A DNA stretch of 64,000 bases from Castellaniella hirudinis_A (GCF_047468865.1 NZ_JBLGTV010000001.1:62001-126000), one strand, 5' to 3'; positions 40,813-50,461 are shown, counted from the first letter of the stretch. Notes: generated by a model not told the origin, from the sequence alone. Translations and numbers: made by a program.

Positions 40813-42294
40813 TTACTTGCGATCGAGCTTACCGACCAGGGATAGGGTGAATGATGCGCCCATGTATTTGAAGTGCGGGCGCACCAGCATGGAAACCCGA
40901 TACCAGCCGGGGTCGCCTTCCACATCTTCGACATTGATCTGCGCCGTGCGCAAGGGGCGACGGCTGCGAACCTCGGGCCCCGGTGCATCCATGTCGGCAA
41001 CGTATTGGCGAATCCAGTTGTTTAGTTCACCTTCGAGGTCTGCACGTTCCTTCCATGTACCAATATTTTCACGTTGTAGCACTTTGATATAATGTGCCAG
41101 GCGGCTGACCACGAAAATGTAGGGCAGCTGGGTACCCAGCTTGTAGTTGGTTTCGGCCTCTTTGCCTTCTTTGGTGTTGCCGAAGAATTTCGGCTTCTGG
41201 CACGAATTGGCCGAGAAAAACGCCGCATTGTCGCTGTTCTTGCGCATGGCCAGGCCAATGAAGCCCTGTTCGGCCAGTTCGAATTCGCGGCGTTCGGAAA
41301 TCAGGACCTCGGTGGGGATCTTGGTCTGGATTTCGCCCATGGCCTGGAAATTGTAGATGGGCAGGTCGCCCACCGTGCCGCCGCCTTGCGGGCCGATGAT
41401 GTTGGCGCACCAGCGGTAGTCGGCGAAGCTGGCGGTCAGGCGCGAAGCGAAGGCAAAGGCGGCATTGCCCCACAAGAAGGCGTGGTTGCCGGCGGAGACA
41501 TCTTCTTCGTAGTTGAATTTCTTCGAGGGGGTGGTGTCGTTGCCGTAGGGCGTGCGCAGCAGGAAATGCGGCAGCACCAGGCCCACGTTGCGCGCGTCCT
41601 CGCTTTCGCGGAAGCCGTTCCATTTGGTGTATTGCGGCATCTCGAAGATCGAGGACAGGTCTTTGAGATCGGGCAGCTTGGCGAAGTCGTCCAGGCCGAA
41701 GAAATGCGAACCCGCCGCCGCGATGAAGGGGGCGTGCGACATGGATGCCACGCTGGCGCAGTATTGCAGCAGCTTGACGTCGGACGAACCCGGGCCGAAT
41801 TCGTAGTTGGCGATGATGGCCCCGAAAGGCTGGCCGCCGAACTGGCCGAATTCGGCGGTATAGCAGTTTTTGTACAGGCCGGATTTGGTGACTTCGGGCG
41901 AGTCTTCAAAATCGCTGAGTAGATCGTCTTTGCTGACGTTCATGATCTGGATTTTGATGTTTTCGCGGAAGTTGGTGCGGTCGATCAGGAACTTCAGTGA
42001 CCGCCAGGAGGATTCCAGGCGCTGAAAATCCGGGTTGTGGAGGATTTCATCGACCTGGCGGCATAGTTTCTTGTCGAGTTCGGCGATCATGTCGTCGGCC
42101 AGCGAGGCCGTGATGCGGTCGGTCGCCCGGGCAGGATCCAACAAGGATGAAATAAAGGTCTGGATGCCTTGGCGGGTGATGGCGTAGGACTCGTCGCCGG
42201 GGCGCACCCGTGTGGTTTCCAGTAGTTGGTCGATCAGGGAACCGCTGCCTTCCTGGGCGCTGGTTTGTTCCTGTTTTGCGGCTTCTTCGCTCAT
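40813..42294 (-). CDS. tssC: Type VI contractile sheath large subunit TssC
   Basis: A 493-residue EvpB/VipB-family protein. Key stretches are SSWRSLKFLIDRTNFRENIKIQIMNVSKDDLLSDFED, FGQFGGQPFGAIIANYEFGPGSSDV, and a C-terminus with YIKVLQRENIGTWKERADLEGELNNWIRQYVADM. It pairs with TssB to build the sheath. It starts 57 bp after the tssB stop with a good SD (AGGAAG). Confidence 0.97.
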   Translation of the reverse strand: MSEEAAKQEQTSAQEGSGSLIDQLLETTRVRPGDESYAITRQGIQTFISSLLDPARATDRITASLADDMIAELDKKLCRQVDEILHNPDFQRLESSWRSLKFLIDRTNFRENIKIQIMNVSKDDLLSDFEDSPEVTKSGLYKNCYTAEFGQFGGQPFGAIIANYEFGPGSSDVKLLQYCASVASMSHAPFIAAAGSHFFGLDDFAKLPDLKDLSSIFEMPQYTKWNGFRESEDARNVGLVLPHFLLRTPYGNDTTPSKKFNYEEDVSAGNHAFLWGNAAFAFASRLTASFADYRWCANIIGPQGGGTVGDLPIYNFQAMGEIQTKIPTEVLISERREFELAEQGFIGLAMRKNSDNAAFFSANSCQKPKFFGNTKEGKEAETNYKLGTQLPYIFVVSRLAHYIKVLQRENIGTWKERADLEGELNNWIRQYVADMDAPGPEVRSRRPLRTAQINVEDVEGDPGWYRVSMLVRPHFKYMGASFTLSLVGKLDRK

Positions 42295-42351
42295 GCTTGC
42301 TTCCTGCTTGTGTACTGTAGGGCCCGTCCAGCGGGGAAAATGGCGATCGGG

Positions 42352-42843
42352 TTATTGCTTGTCGTCGATGCCGAGTTCTGTCAGCAGGCGTTGGCGCGCG
42401 CCGTCGTCCTGGACGAGTTCCTGGAGTTTCTTGCGGAAGTCGGGGATGTTGCCCAAGGGGCCTTTGAGGGCTTTCAGCGCGCCGCGCAGTTCGACGATGG
42501 AGCGCAGCTCGGGGACTTTTTCGACGATGCTGTCAGGTTGGAAATCGGCCAGGGATTCGAATTTCAGGCTGACCGGGATGTTGTCTTCGGAGTCGGGTTC
42601 CAGGCGGTTGGGAACGGAAAGGTCCAGGGACAGGTTCTGGGCCTTGAGGACGTCGTTGTAGTTGTCCTTGTCCACGTTGATGGGGGCGCGGTCTTCGACG
42701 CTGCGGTCATCGGCGCTTTGCGTGAAGTCGCCCAGGATCAGAAGCTTCAATGGCAGCTCGACCTCGGCGTGCGCATCACCGGTGGCCGGCTTGTAGGTGA
42801 TGTTGACGCGCTCTTTGGGCGCGACGGATCCTTCTGTAGCCAT
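42352..42843 (-). CDS. tssB: Type VI contractile sheath small subunit TssB
   Basis: A 163-residue VipA-family protein (ERVNITYKPATGDAHAEVELPLKLLILGDFTQ, then ALKALKGPLGNIPDFRKKLQELV). The ATG at 42843 has AGGAG 6 bp upstream; an alternative start 30 bp further up would place that SD inside the gene. Confidence 0.96.
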   Translation of the reverse strand: MATEGSVAPKERVNITYKPATGDAHAEVELPLKLLILGDFTQSADDRSVEDRAPINVDKDNYNDVLKAQNLSLDLSVPNRLEPDSEDNIPVSLKFESLADFQPDSIVEKVPELRSIVELRGALKALKGPLGNIPDFRKKLQELVQDDGARQRLLTELGIDDKQ

Positions 42844-42909
42844 ATGTGTCTCCTGTAATGGCAATCCCGGCAATGGGGATAAAAATTTTGACCTGAGATA
42901 CTTAATCTG

Positions 42910-45900
42910 TCAATCGTTGAAATCTGTCACTTTCGCGGCGGGCCCGGTTTTCGCGGCGGATCCGGTGGCCGCCGGCGGGATCGTCAGGGTTCTGCCCGTA
43001 ATGATCAGGTTGTTGTCCTTGATGTGGTTCAGCTGCTGGATGGCGTCGATGCTGGTGCCGTAGCGCCGGGCGATCGAATACAGGGTGTCGCCGGCCAGCA
43101 CCTTGTGGGTGCGCAGCGGCTCGGGGGCTGGCGCGGGGGGCGGCGGCGGAGGGGGCGGCTCCGGCTCGGGCTCGGGTGGCGGCGAGGGGTTCAGCAGCAG
43201 GTTGGCGCGCTGCTGGATGTAGAGCGGCAGGGTGGACGCGATCTGGCGCGGCGACCCGGCGGTCCAGCACTGGCCGGCGCGGTCGGGAACCTTGAGGGCG
43301 ACGCGGGCGGGCACGGCCCCGACGGCCGGCGTGTCGGTCTGGGCCAGGTAGTCCAGCTGGTCGGCCATGGTCAACAGCTGATCGGCGCCGACGAAATCGT
43401 AGCGCACGTGGATGGTGCGCACGTCCAGGGCATCCAGTCGGGCTTCGGATTGCGGGAAGTCGGCGGGCGTGAAGATGTGTTCGCCGTCCTGGAAGTCGGC
43501 CAGGAAGCGCGCCATGCCCATGGGGCCGGGATACCGCTGGGTCAGCGTCAGGTCGTCGATGCTGATGCGCAGGGTCACGTCGCCGCATTGCTCGGGCGAC
43601 CAGTCGAAGCTGTTGGTGACGGCCATGTTGAAGTTGTCCAGGGTGATTTCCTGCTGCGCGCACTGGATCGACAGAATGGCCGAATAGGGCTGCGCCTGGG
43701 CCCCTTCGTTGACCCCCAGGGGCCGGGCGGTGATCAGGATGTTGGCGCTTTTCCCCTTGGCGGCTTCGGCCTGTTTGGCCTTGACGACGGATTCGACGCG
43801 GGTGTCGACCGAACGGTTGAGGAAAGGCAGGAAGTCTGGGTTGAGGGGGGCCTTGAAGCCGTTTTTGTCCAGCAGGCTGAAACCGCTGGCCTGGCGTTTC
43901 ACGAAGGGTTTCAGCGGGCCGTCGGCAAAGGCCCAGACCGAGCCTTGATCGCCGAACAGCTGGTCGTCGGCTTCGCGCGTGCTGACGGCCAGCTGGGTTT
44001 TCCACAGCACGTCGTGTTCCCAGGCCTGCTGAATGTGGCAGGAGGCCTGTTCCAGGGCGTACAGCGTGAGGATGCGCAAAGGCCCGCCCACCAGCTTCCA
44101 GATCATCTGGTCGTCGGGCAGGTTGTAGCCCGACGCCTGGCGGAAGGCGTTCAGGCTGTCTTGCGCGGTTTGCAGGTCGGAGCTGGCGGCCTTGGGGTCG
44201 GTGCCCAGGTTGAAGTAATCGGCGGAAAGCTGGTAGGCCTGGCCCGCGCCCTCCAGCGCCTTGGCGGCGGCCACGTCGAATTGCTTGGCGTAGTCGGCAA
44301 AGGCCTGAACCCCCTGGATGGAGCGGTTCAGGGTGCTGCCGGCGGCCGCGGCGGCCTGGCCCTTGATTTCGGGATGCAGAATGCGGGTGCCGATGGTGTT
44401 GATGGTCTGGATGATGGCCGATGCCTTGTCCAGCGACACGTTGTCACTGGTGGCCCGGCGTTGGGTGCTGAATTCGCGCGCGAACTGCAGCCAGCCGGGC
44501 AGATCGGTGTCCGGCGTGCGGGCGAATTCGGTATTCAGGCGGTCGAAGAACAGGTAATAGGGGCTGGTGACGGTATCCACGCGGGTCACCAGGTCGCGCC
44601 AGGCGGGCTCGTTGGTGATCAGTTGTTCGCCCTGGTCGAAAGACCAGGCGAAACTGCGCCAGGTGTTCATGCGCTCGCTGGCGTACCAGGCGTCGAACGC
44701 GCCTTTCTTGAACTGGAAGTCGGTCGAGTTATCCAGGGCCTGGCCGATGGCGGCCAGTTGTTTTTCGATCAGTTGGTCGCCCGCCAGGGTCATGGCGGGC
44801 GGGATTTCGTTGTAGTTGGTGCCTTGCGAACCCGGCAGCCAGAAATCCCGCAGCGCGACGGGGCTGAGTCCGGGCTGCGCGTTGGCCCAGGACAGCAGCC
44901 AGGGCAGGTGATCCACTTGGTCGACGGCCTGTTGCAGCAGCGTCCGGTCGGACTCCAGGCTGTCTTGCAGCCAGGGGGCGTCGGTGGGGCTCCAGGCCTT
45001 GAAGGCGGCGGCCATTTGCGCGGGCGCGTCGCCCAGCGACGAGGGCAGGTTCAGCCCCAGCGTCGCGGTGATTTGTTCCGGGGCCTGGGGCATTTTAAGC
45101 AGCTGCTCGTAGTCGGCGCCCTGGATGCGCGCCTGGGTCTGGTTGATGTTGCGCACCAGGGTGATGACGGCGGTGGAGTAGGCTTTTTCGTGCGCCGGAT
45201 CCTGGTCTTGCAGGGCCGGCAGGATGACTTCGCGCCGATTGCGTTCCTGCAGGTCGCGGTAGCCGTCCACGTATTGGGATTTGATGTCGTTTTCCAGGCT
45301 GATGAGATCGGGGCTGAATGCCAGCCAGCGGGTGGCCCATTGCTGTTCGTGGTCGTCGAGCAGGTTGATGATGCGCAGCATCCCGCGCAGCGACTGGATG
45401 CGTTCCTGCACGGGCAGGTCTTTGTCCAGCGAGGTTCTGGGGTAGGCGTCCTGGATGTCTTTCAGGCTGGTGCGGGTCTGGTAGTAGGACACCAGCAGGA
45501 AACCCAGCGCGGCCAGGCACAGGCAGATCCAGGTGACGGTGGCCAGGTTGCGCGTGGCCTGGCGCCAGCGGTCGACGATGACGGTGGGTCGCCAGGCCCC
45601 GTGATCGGCGGGCAGGACGTACTCGAAGATGTCGTGCAGGAAAAGACCTTTGCGCACGGGGCCGGCGGCGGATGCCTCGGCCGGTCGGCCCAGCAGATCG
45701 GGCCAATGCTGGCCGTCTTGCGTGGCGCTGGTCAGGAAGATGCCGCGCAGCAGCGGTTGTTCCAGGTAGGGGCTGTTGCCCATGCTGGCGGCCAGGAATT
45801 GCTTCAGCCCGGCGCGCAGGCGCTCGACCTCGTCGGGGAACAGCAGCAGCTCGGGGCCCGGGGCCTGGCCCTGGATGGCCGTGTCCAGGCGCAGCTGGCG

Positions 45901-46788
45901 CAGCCGCAAGATGATTTGATCGAGCGCCTGGTCGGCGAACTGGGCCTCGGCCCCGTCGCCCTCGGCCAGCGTGCCGGTAAAACCCAGGGCCTGGTTGATC
46001 TGGTGGGCCGGCAACTGCCGCGACCAGGCCTCGAACCCGGGGATGTGATCGGCCTGGGTGATCAGCAGGTGGATGGGGAAGCGGCGGTCGAACAGGCGGA
46101 TCAGCTGGTTGATGTGTTCGCGCAGCGCCTGGCCCTGGCGCGCCAGGGTGTCCGGGGAAGCCTGCATCAGTTGGTCGGCGGTCACGCAGAGCACCAGGCC
46201 GTTGATGCCTTCTTTCAGGCGGTATTTAGACAGCAGTTCGAGGATGCGGTCCCATTCGGCCTGGTCGGTTTCGGTGTTGTCCGCGGCGACGTAGCGTCCG
46301 GCGGTATCCAGGATGACGGCGCGGTTGAGAAACCACCATTCGCAGTTTTCGGTGGGGCCGATGGCGTCCAGGGGGGCGGTGCCGCGCACCAGGCTGCCGG
46401 GTCGGGATTGGGTGACCGCCGTGGTCTTGCCGCTGCCGGGCAGGCCGATCACCATGTACCAGGGCAGCGCGTAGATGGGGTTGCCGTAGCGGCGCAGGCT
46501 GGAATGGCGCAGCGTGCCGATGGCTTGTTTCCATTTGAGGTTCAGCCGGGTCAGGCCCGCCGGGGTGTCGACCTTGGCGCGGCCGTGGATTTCGGAGGCC
46601 GCCAGCTTGGCGCGCGACCGGGCCAGCAGCCACAGGCGCCGCAGCAGCTTGTAGCCCAGCCAGAGGCCGATGCAGCCGAAGAAGACGGCCAGCGCCCCCC
46701 AGGCGGGCCACATCAGATACATGGCCAGTATCCAGCTGAACAGGCCGAGGGCGATGAGTTGCAGGAACCTGAGCAGAAAGGTTTTCAT
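42910..46788 (-). CDS. tssM: Type VI membrane-complex protein TssM (IcmF) with C-terminal LysM domain
   Basis: A 1292-residue inner-membrane protein. Two N-terminal transmembrane helices (about 5-50), a cytoplasmic NTPase domain with Walker A GLPGSGKTT (115-123), a third helix near 405-425, and a long periplasmic part. After the usual TssM C-terminal beta domain comes a Pro/Glu-rich linker (about 1200-1226) and a LysM domain (about 1227-1271: THKVLAGDTLYSIARRYGTSIDAIQQLNHI..NNLIITGRTLTIP). LysM binds peptidoglycan. This fusion is not usual for TssM. Its start overlaps the tssL stop (ATGA). Confidence 0.95.
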   Translation of the reverse strand: MKTFLLRFLQLIALGLFSWILAMYLMWPAWGALAVFFGCIGLWLGYKLLRRLWLLARSRAKLAASEIHGRAKVDTPAGLTRLNLKWKQAIGTLRHSSLRRYGNPIYALPWYMVIGLPGSGKTTAVTQSRPGSLVRGTAPLDAIGPTENCEWWFLNRAVILDTAGRYVAADNTETDQAEWDRILELLSKYRLKEGINGLVLCVTADQLMQASPDTLARQGQALREHINQLIRLFDRRFPIHLLITQADHIPGFEAWSRQLPAHQINQALGFTGTLAEGDGAEAQFADQALDQIILRLRQLRLDTAIQGQAPGPELLLFPDEVERLRAGLKQFLAASMGNSPYLEQPLLRGIFLTSATQDGQHWPDLLGRPAEASAAGPVRKGLFLHDIFEYVLPADHGAWRPTVIVDRWRQATRNLATVTWICLCLAALGFLLVSYYQTRTSLKDIQDAYPRTSLDKDLPVQERIQSLRGMLRIINLLDDHEQQWATRWLAFSPDLISLENDIKSQYVDGYRDLQERNRREVILPALQDQDPAHEKAYSTAVITLVRNINQTQARIQGADYEQLLKMPQAPEQITATLGLNLPSSLGDAPAQMAAAFKAWSPTDAPWLQDSLESDRTLLQQAVDQVDHLPWLLSWANAQPGLSPVALRDFWLPGSQGTNYNEIPPAMTLAGDQLIEKQLAAIGQALDNSTDFQFKKGAFDAWYASERMNTWRSFAWSFDQGEQLITNEPAWRDLVTRVDTVTSPYYLFFDRLNTEFARTPDTDLPGWLQFAREFSTQRRATSDNVSLDKASAIIQTINTIGTRILHPEIKGQAAAAAGSTLNRSIQGVQAFADYAKQFDVAAAKALEGAGQAYQLSADYFNLGTDPKAASSDLQTAQDSLNAFRQASGYNLPDDQMIWKLVGGPLRILTLYALEQASCHIQQAWEHDVLWKTQLAVSTREADDQLFGDQGSVWAFADGPLKPFVKRQASGFSLLDKNGFKAPLNPDFLPFLNRSVDTRVESVVKAKQAEAAKGKSANILITARPLGVNEGAQAQPYSAILSIQCAQQEITLDNFNMAVTNSFDWSPEQCGDVTLRISIDDLTLTQRYPGPMGMARFLADFQDGEHIFTPADFPQSEARLDALDVRTIHVRYDFVGADQLLTMADQLDYLAQTDTPAVGAVPARVALKVPDRAGQCWTAGSPRQIASTLPLYIQQRANLLLNPSPPPEPEPEPPPPPPPPAPAPEPLRTHKVLAGDTLYSIARRYGTSIDAIQQLNHIKDNNLIITGRTLTIPPAATGSAAKTGPAAKVTDFND

Positions 46789-47453
46789 AGGTTGATCGCC
46801 TGGCGGAATTGCTGGACTGCTTGGGTGAGCTGGGCGTGCATGGCCAGGGCCAGCGCCAGGATGAGCAGCGGCGGCACAAGGATCAGCAGCAGGCGCTGCG
46901 GCGTGAGGCGCGCGCGCAGGCCGCGGCGGCTGGATTTGGATTGCGCGGGATAGGCCACGGGAAACATCCGGGCGTCGGCCGCCCGGGCTTGCTGCGCCGC
47001 CTGGGGCAGCAGGCGGTAGTGTTTCATGCGGATGTCGGTCAGGTCGGCCGTATTGCTGGCGGTCAGGTAGCGGCCTTGGAAGCCCAGGCACAGGCACAGC
47101 AGGTAGACTTCACGCAGGTCGTGGTCTTTGGGGCCGAGCTGCTCCAGGCGTTCGAAGAATTCGCGCCCGGCCAGGCCGGTCTGGAAGTAGCGGCGCTGCA
47201 GCAGAAAGGGCTGCCAGGCGTGCTCGTCGGGCCAGTGGCGGCCCCGCGAGATGGTTTCGTCCGCCCAGGCCAGAACCGGATACAGCGCCTGGCGGAAGGT
47301 ATCGGCGCTGGCGCCCTGGCGCAGCGCCTGGGCGTGGGCCTGGTCGATCAGTTGGTCGATGGTGCCGGAGAGTGCTTCCGGGGTGTCGCCGGATTGGCTC
47401 TGGAAGGCTTGAACCCGGGCCATCAGCAAGGTGAAGCAGTCGGCTAAGGGCAT
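46785..47453 (-). CDS. tssL: Type VI membrane-complex protein TssL (DotU), short form
   Basis: A 222-residue cytoplasmic DotU domain (AWADETISRGRHWPDEHAWQPFLLQRRYFQTGLAGREFFERLEQL, then EVYLLCLCLGFQGRYL) with one C-terminal transmembrane helix (about 190-208). It lacks the OmpA-like peptidoglycan-binding extension found on some TssL proteins. The LysM on TssM may supply that function. Confidence 0.95.
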   Translation of the reverse strand: MPLADCFTLLMARVQAFQSQSGDTPEALSGTIDQLIDQAHAQALRQGASADTFRQALYPVLAWADETISRGRHWPDEHAWQPFLLQRRYFQTGLAGREFFERLEQLGPKDHDLREVYLLCLCLGFQGRYLTASNTADLTDIRMKHYRLLPQAAQQARAADARMFPVAYPAQSKSSRRGLRARLTPQRLLLILVPPLLILALALAMHAQLTQAVQQFRQAINL

Positions 47454-47457
47454 GGGG

Positions 47458-48849
47458 TCAACCTCGCAACACGATGATCTGGGCCCGCAGGTCGTCCGGG
47501 GCGTCGGCCCAGAACAGGCCGATTTCGGCGGCTTGGACGATTTGTTCCCATTCGGCGCTCATTTGCTCGATGCGGAAATAGCGGGCATTGGCGCGCTTGG
47601 GGATGCCCTGGGGCGGGGCGTTGAGTTCGATGAGATCGGTGCCCGGCAGCGCGTGGTCGATGAGGGACGGCAGGACTTTCGGGGCCGCCAGCCGGGCCAG
47701 GCGCAGGAAGTCCTGCGTGGTGGCTTCCCATTTTTTGGCCGATTGCAGCATCAGGTAGAAGCGGTTGCGGGCCGCGAAGTGATCGCGCGCAATGGCGGCG
47801 ACCCGGTAGTCGTCCAGGGGTTCCAGCGTGACGCGGAATTCCGGGCCGGCCGAGATGTCGTTCAGCAGCCGGCCGATCAGTTGCCGCGCCGCCTGGAAGC
47901 AGGCCTGTTGGTTGAGGTGGTCGTAGGCGGGCAGGCCTTCGTCGTTGGGCTGGTCGCGGCGCCGGCCCAGGGCGTCGTAGGGCTCGCTGAAGGTGCTGAG
48001 TTCGCCCACGCAGCTGCGCAGCGCGCCATAGACCATCCAGGGGTGGATTTGGGGGGTTTCGGCCAGGTGGGTCAGCAGGGGCACCTGGCGATTGAGCGCC
48101 TGCAAGGCCTGCATCAGGGTGAAATAACTGGAATCCAGGTCTTGTTGCAGGTCGGCCGGGGCTTTGTATTCGGCCAGCTGGCGCATGCGGCCCGAGAGAT
48201 CGTCGCGGATGTCGCGCAGCTGGTTCTGCAGCACGGCCGAGCCGGACAGGTGGAAGCAGGGGGGAACCCGGGTGTTGTTGAACTGGATGGTGTCGTTGAC
48301 GCGCTGCAGCTGGCCGATGGGGATCAGGTCGTAGTCGTCCAGGGCGTCGAGTTCGGGGCCGAAGAAAACCCGCACGATATGCTTGATGATGGGGACTTGG
48401 GCCACGGGGCCGTCGCCGTACAGATCCGGGGTTTCCTGGCCATCGGCCTGCGAGGCATAGCGGGTCGTCGCGTGAGCGGCGTCTTCAAAGGCGTCGACCA
48501 CCGTGACGTTGGGGTAGGCGACCGTCAGTTTCTTGAGGCCCAGGTAGAGATCCAGCGGCTGGTCGGTGTCTGTCCAGGCTGTATCGAAGGCGCGCGGGGC
48601 GATGATGGCGTTGCCGGGGAATTCGACATAGGTATTGGGCCGGAAAATCAGCTGGGCTTCGCGGATGTCGATGTGCTGGGCGGCCAGGCCGTCGGGGGCG
48701 AATTCGAGCTTGCCCACCCCCCAGCCGTGGGGCGTGGCCAGCTGGTACAGTGGTTTTTGCAGGAATTGCTGGTGCAGGTCTTGGCGCTGCAAGTGCTGGG
48801 GCTGCAGGAACAGCCCCTGATGCCAATAGGTTGCAGTGCGGAAATCCAT
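47458..48849 (-). CDS. tssK: Type VI baseplate subunit TssK
   Basis: A 463-residue baseplate protein that links the baseplate to the TssJLM membrane complex. It starts TATYWHQGLFLQPQHLQRQDLHQQF, as TssK proteins do, and later has FNNTRVPPCFHLSGSAVLQNQLRDIRDDLSGRMRQLAEY. It sits between tssJ (11-bp gap) and tssL (4-bp gap). Confidence 0.96.
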   Translation of the reverse strand: MDFRTATYWHQGLFLQPQHLQRQDLHQQFLQKPLYQLATPHGWGVGKLEFAPDGLAAQHIDIREAQLIFRPNTYVEFPGNAIIAPRAFDTAWTDTDQPLDLYLGLKKLTVAYPNVTVVDAFEDAAHATTRYASQADGQETPDLYGDGPVAQVPIIKHIVRVFFGPELDALDDYDLIPIGQLQRVNDTIQFNNTRVPPCFHLSGSAVLQNQLRDIRDDLSGRMRQLAEYKAPADLQQDLDSSYFTLMQALQALNRQVPLLTHLAETPQIHPWMVYGALRSCVGELSTFSEPYDALGRRRDQPNDEGLPAYDHLNQQACFQAARQLIGRLLNDISAGPEFRVTLEPLDDYRVAAIARDHFAARNRFYLMLQSAKKWEATTQDFLRLARLAAPKVLPSLIDHALPGTDLIELNAPPQGIPKRANARYFRIEQMSAEWEQIVQAAEIGLFWADAPDDLRAQIIVLRG

Positions 48850-48860
48850 GGGTGCGATCC

Positions 48861-49568
48861 TTAGTTGCCGAGCTTTCTGGCCGCTGCGTTGGCGGCTTGG
48901 GCCGCTTCCCGCGCCGCGCCGCCGGTATCGACTTCGAGCTTGCTGTTGTCCAGCGGCACGGTCTCGATGTTGGGCTTGGCCTCGGGGTCGAAGGTCAGGC
49001 TTTGGGCGTTGGTAATGCGCTGGCGCCCCAGTTGCAGCTTCAAGGCCAGGTGGGCGGGTTGTGCGGTGTAGGTGGTACTGATCATACCGCTGCTGTCCAT
49101 GTTCAGCGGGATGCGGAACAGTTTTACCGCGTCGTCGGCGGAAAAATTGTAGTAGCCGACGATCAGGCCCACGTAGCGGGTGTCCTGGACGCGATCCAGC
49201 GTCAGGATCGTGTGCTTGCCGGGGCTGACCACGTAGCGATCCAGCTGCAGGACGTCTTTGCCCGCGGTGCCGCTGGCCAGGGTTTGCTTGATGGTGTCGG
49301 CGTCTTTCAGGAGGCTGGTGAAGGTCTTTGCGTCCGCCACCTGGAATACCCCCAATACCACGGTGTGCGGCCGGCTGAAATAATCATTCAGGTCGGTGTC
49401 GCTGTCCAGTTCGATCTGGATGGCGTTGCGGGCGTAGTCCCAGGCGACCTCGGCCTGGGCCTCTTTGGCCGTGTTGCCCCCCAGGGCTGAATTGACGCTG
49501 GAACATCCCGCCGCCAAGGACAGCAGGCCGGCCAGCAGCAACAGCAAGATTGGGTGCGAATAAGGCAT
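48861..49568 (-). CDS. tssJ: Type VI outer-membrane lipoprotein TssJ
   Basis: A 235-residue lipoprotein with lipobox LAAGC after a leucine-rich signal. The TssJ beta-sandwich is visible (AIQIELDSDTDLNDYFSRPHTVVLGVFQVAD...YVVSPGKHTILTLDRVQDTRYVGLIVGYYNF). It anchors TssM to the outer membrane. The ATG at 49568 was chosen over an upstream TTG at 49577. The C-terminal 25 residues are Ala-rich and longer than in most TssJ proteins. Confidence 0.92.
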   Translation of the reverse strand: MPYSHPILLLLLAGLLSLAAGCSSVNSALGGNTAKEAQAEVAWDYARNAIQIELDSDTDLNDYFSRPHTVVLGVFQVADAKTFTSLLKDADTIKQTLASGTAGKDVLQLDRYVVSPGKHTILTLDRVQDTRYVGLIVGYYNFSADDAVKLFRIPLNMDSSGMISTTYTAQPAHLALKLQLGRQRITNAQSLTFDPEAKPNIETVPLDNSKLEVDTGGAAREAAQAANAAARKLGN

Positions 49569-49656
49569 GGGGATCAAGGTCTTGGGCGGGGCGGGCGAAA
49601 ATCGTGCGCTTTGTGTTGGGGCAGGGTAGAGTAACCCTTATTTACCAGACGTTGGG

Positions 49657-49662
49657 ATTATA
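49657..49662 (-). promoter_or_regulatory. Possible -10 element for the tssJ-to-tssA genes
   Basis: A perfect TATAAT on the minus strand about 90 bp before the tssJ ATG. No good -35 is seen 16-18 bp upstream, so the promoter may need an activator, or the match is chance. Confidence 0.3.
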
Positions 49663-49666
49663 GCTG

Positions 49667-50461
49667 ATGCGGATTGTCCAACTGGGGCTTGGCTACTATG
49701 ACAAACCCGATAAATCATGTGTTTGCGTGGCCTTTTCGATGTTGCTTCTGATATGCGGCGCGGGGTCGGTTCACGCCGCCGGGGTGCGGGTGCCCGTCTT
49801 GTCCATCACCCACGATACGGTGGCCCAGCCGGCCCAGGAGAAAGTCTGCTGGGATGTCATTGTCAGCGACCGTGAACTCGCCCAGCGCCAGTATCAGCAG
49901 CAGTCTTGGGTGGTCAAATACTGGAAGCCCATCCTGGGGGGGATTCTGGGCGGGGCGCTGGGCTATCACTTCACGGCCAATTATGGGCCCACCCACCAGA
50001 AATGGGTCTACCCCACGGTGGCCGGGGGGATGGCCGTGGGGGCGCTGGCGGGCCCGGGGGCCGTGTTGGGGGGCTATGCCTTGGGCACGCTGGCGTATGC
50101 CTATGTGCCGGGCAAATTGCCCGTGGTGGCCGCCGTCAGCTTGCTGGGGGCCATTCTGGGGGATAAGGCGTTTGATTTCTTGTTTCCCGATAAACCGTCC
50201 AAAGATTTGCTGGCCCCGCCGCAGCCGGGCCAGTATCTGGTCGATCAGAAGTTTTATGTCGAGACCAGCTGCTTGCCCCGGCCGGTGGTGCGCTATACCC
50301 AAAGCGCCTACCGGGTGGTGTACGACTACCAGGGCCAGCGCCATACGGTCAGCGTGCCCCGGTTTCCGGGCGACACGATTGAACTGGACGCCAACGGCAA
50401 GCCGATGATGTTGCGGCCAACGCCTGCGCAGCAGGTTCGGGTCAGAGAGATCCCGCAATAG
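49667..50461 (+). CDS. Exported glycine-rich protein of unknown function in the T6SS locus
   Basis: A 264-residue protein on the opposite strand to its neighbours. A hydrophobic signal (about 20-38, ending SVHAAG) is followed by a Gly/Ala-rich hydrophobic stretch of three segments (about 85-165: WKPILGGILGGALGYHF, GGMAVGALAGPGAVLGGYALGTLAYAY, VVAAVSLLGAILG), a glycine-zipper pattern. The C-terminal third resembles a small beta domain (VRYTQSAYRVVYDYQGQRHTVSV). An internal ATG at 49739 is a possible start. Its 3' end overlaps the pentapeptide gene tail-to-tail by 20 bp. Function unknown; it could be a membrane-integrating or surface protein. Confidence 0.8.
   Translation: MRIVQLGLGYYDKPDKSCVCVAFSMLLLICGAGSVHAAGVRVPVLSITHDTVAQPAQEKVCWDVIVSDRELAQRQYQQQSWVVKYWKPILGGILGGALGYHFTANYGPTHQKWVYPTVAGGMAVGALAGPGAVLGGYALGTLAYAYVPGKLPVVAAVSLLGAILGDKAFDFLFPDKPSKDLLAPPQPGQYLVDQKFYVETSCLPRPVVRYTQSAYRVVYDYQGQRHTVSVPRFPGDTIELDANGKPMMLRPTPAQQVRVREIPQ

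Noticed and set aside
43024..46953. A 1309-codon plus-strand frame opposite tssM
   Set aside because: Same kind of antisense shadow; the minus-strand frame encodes a clear TssM with Walker A and LysM.
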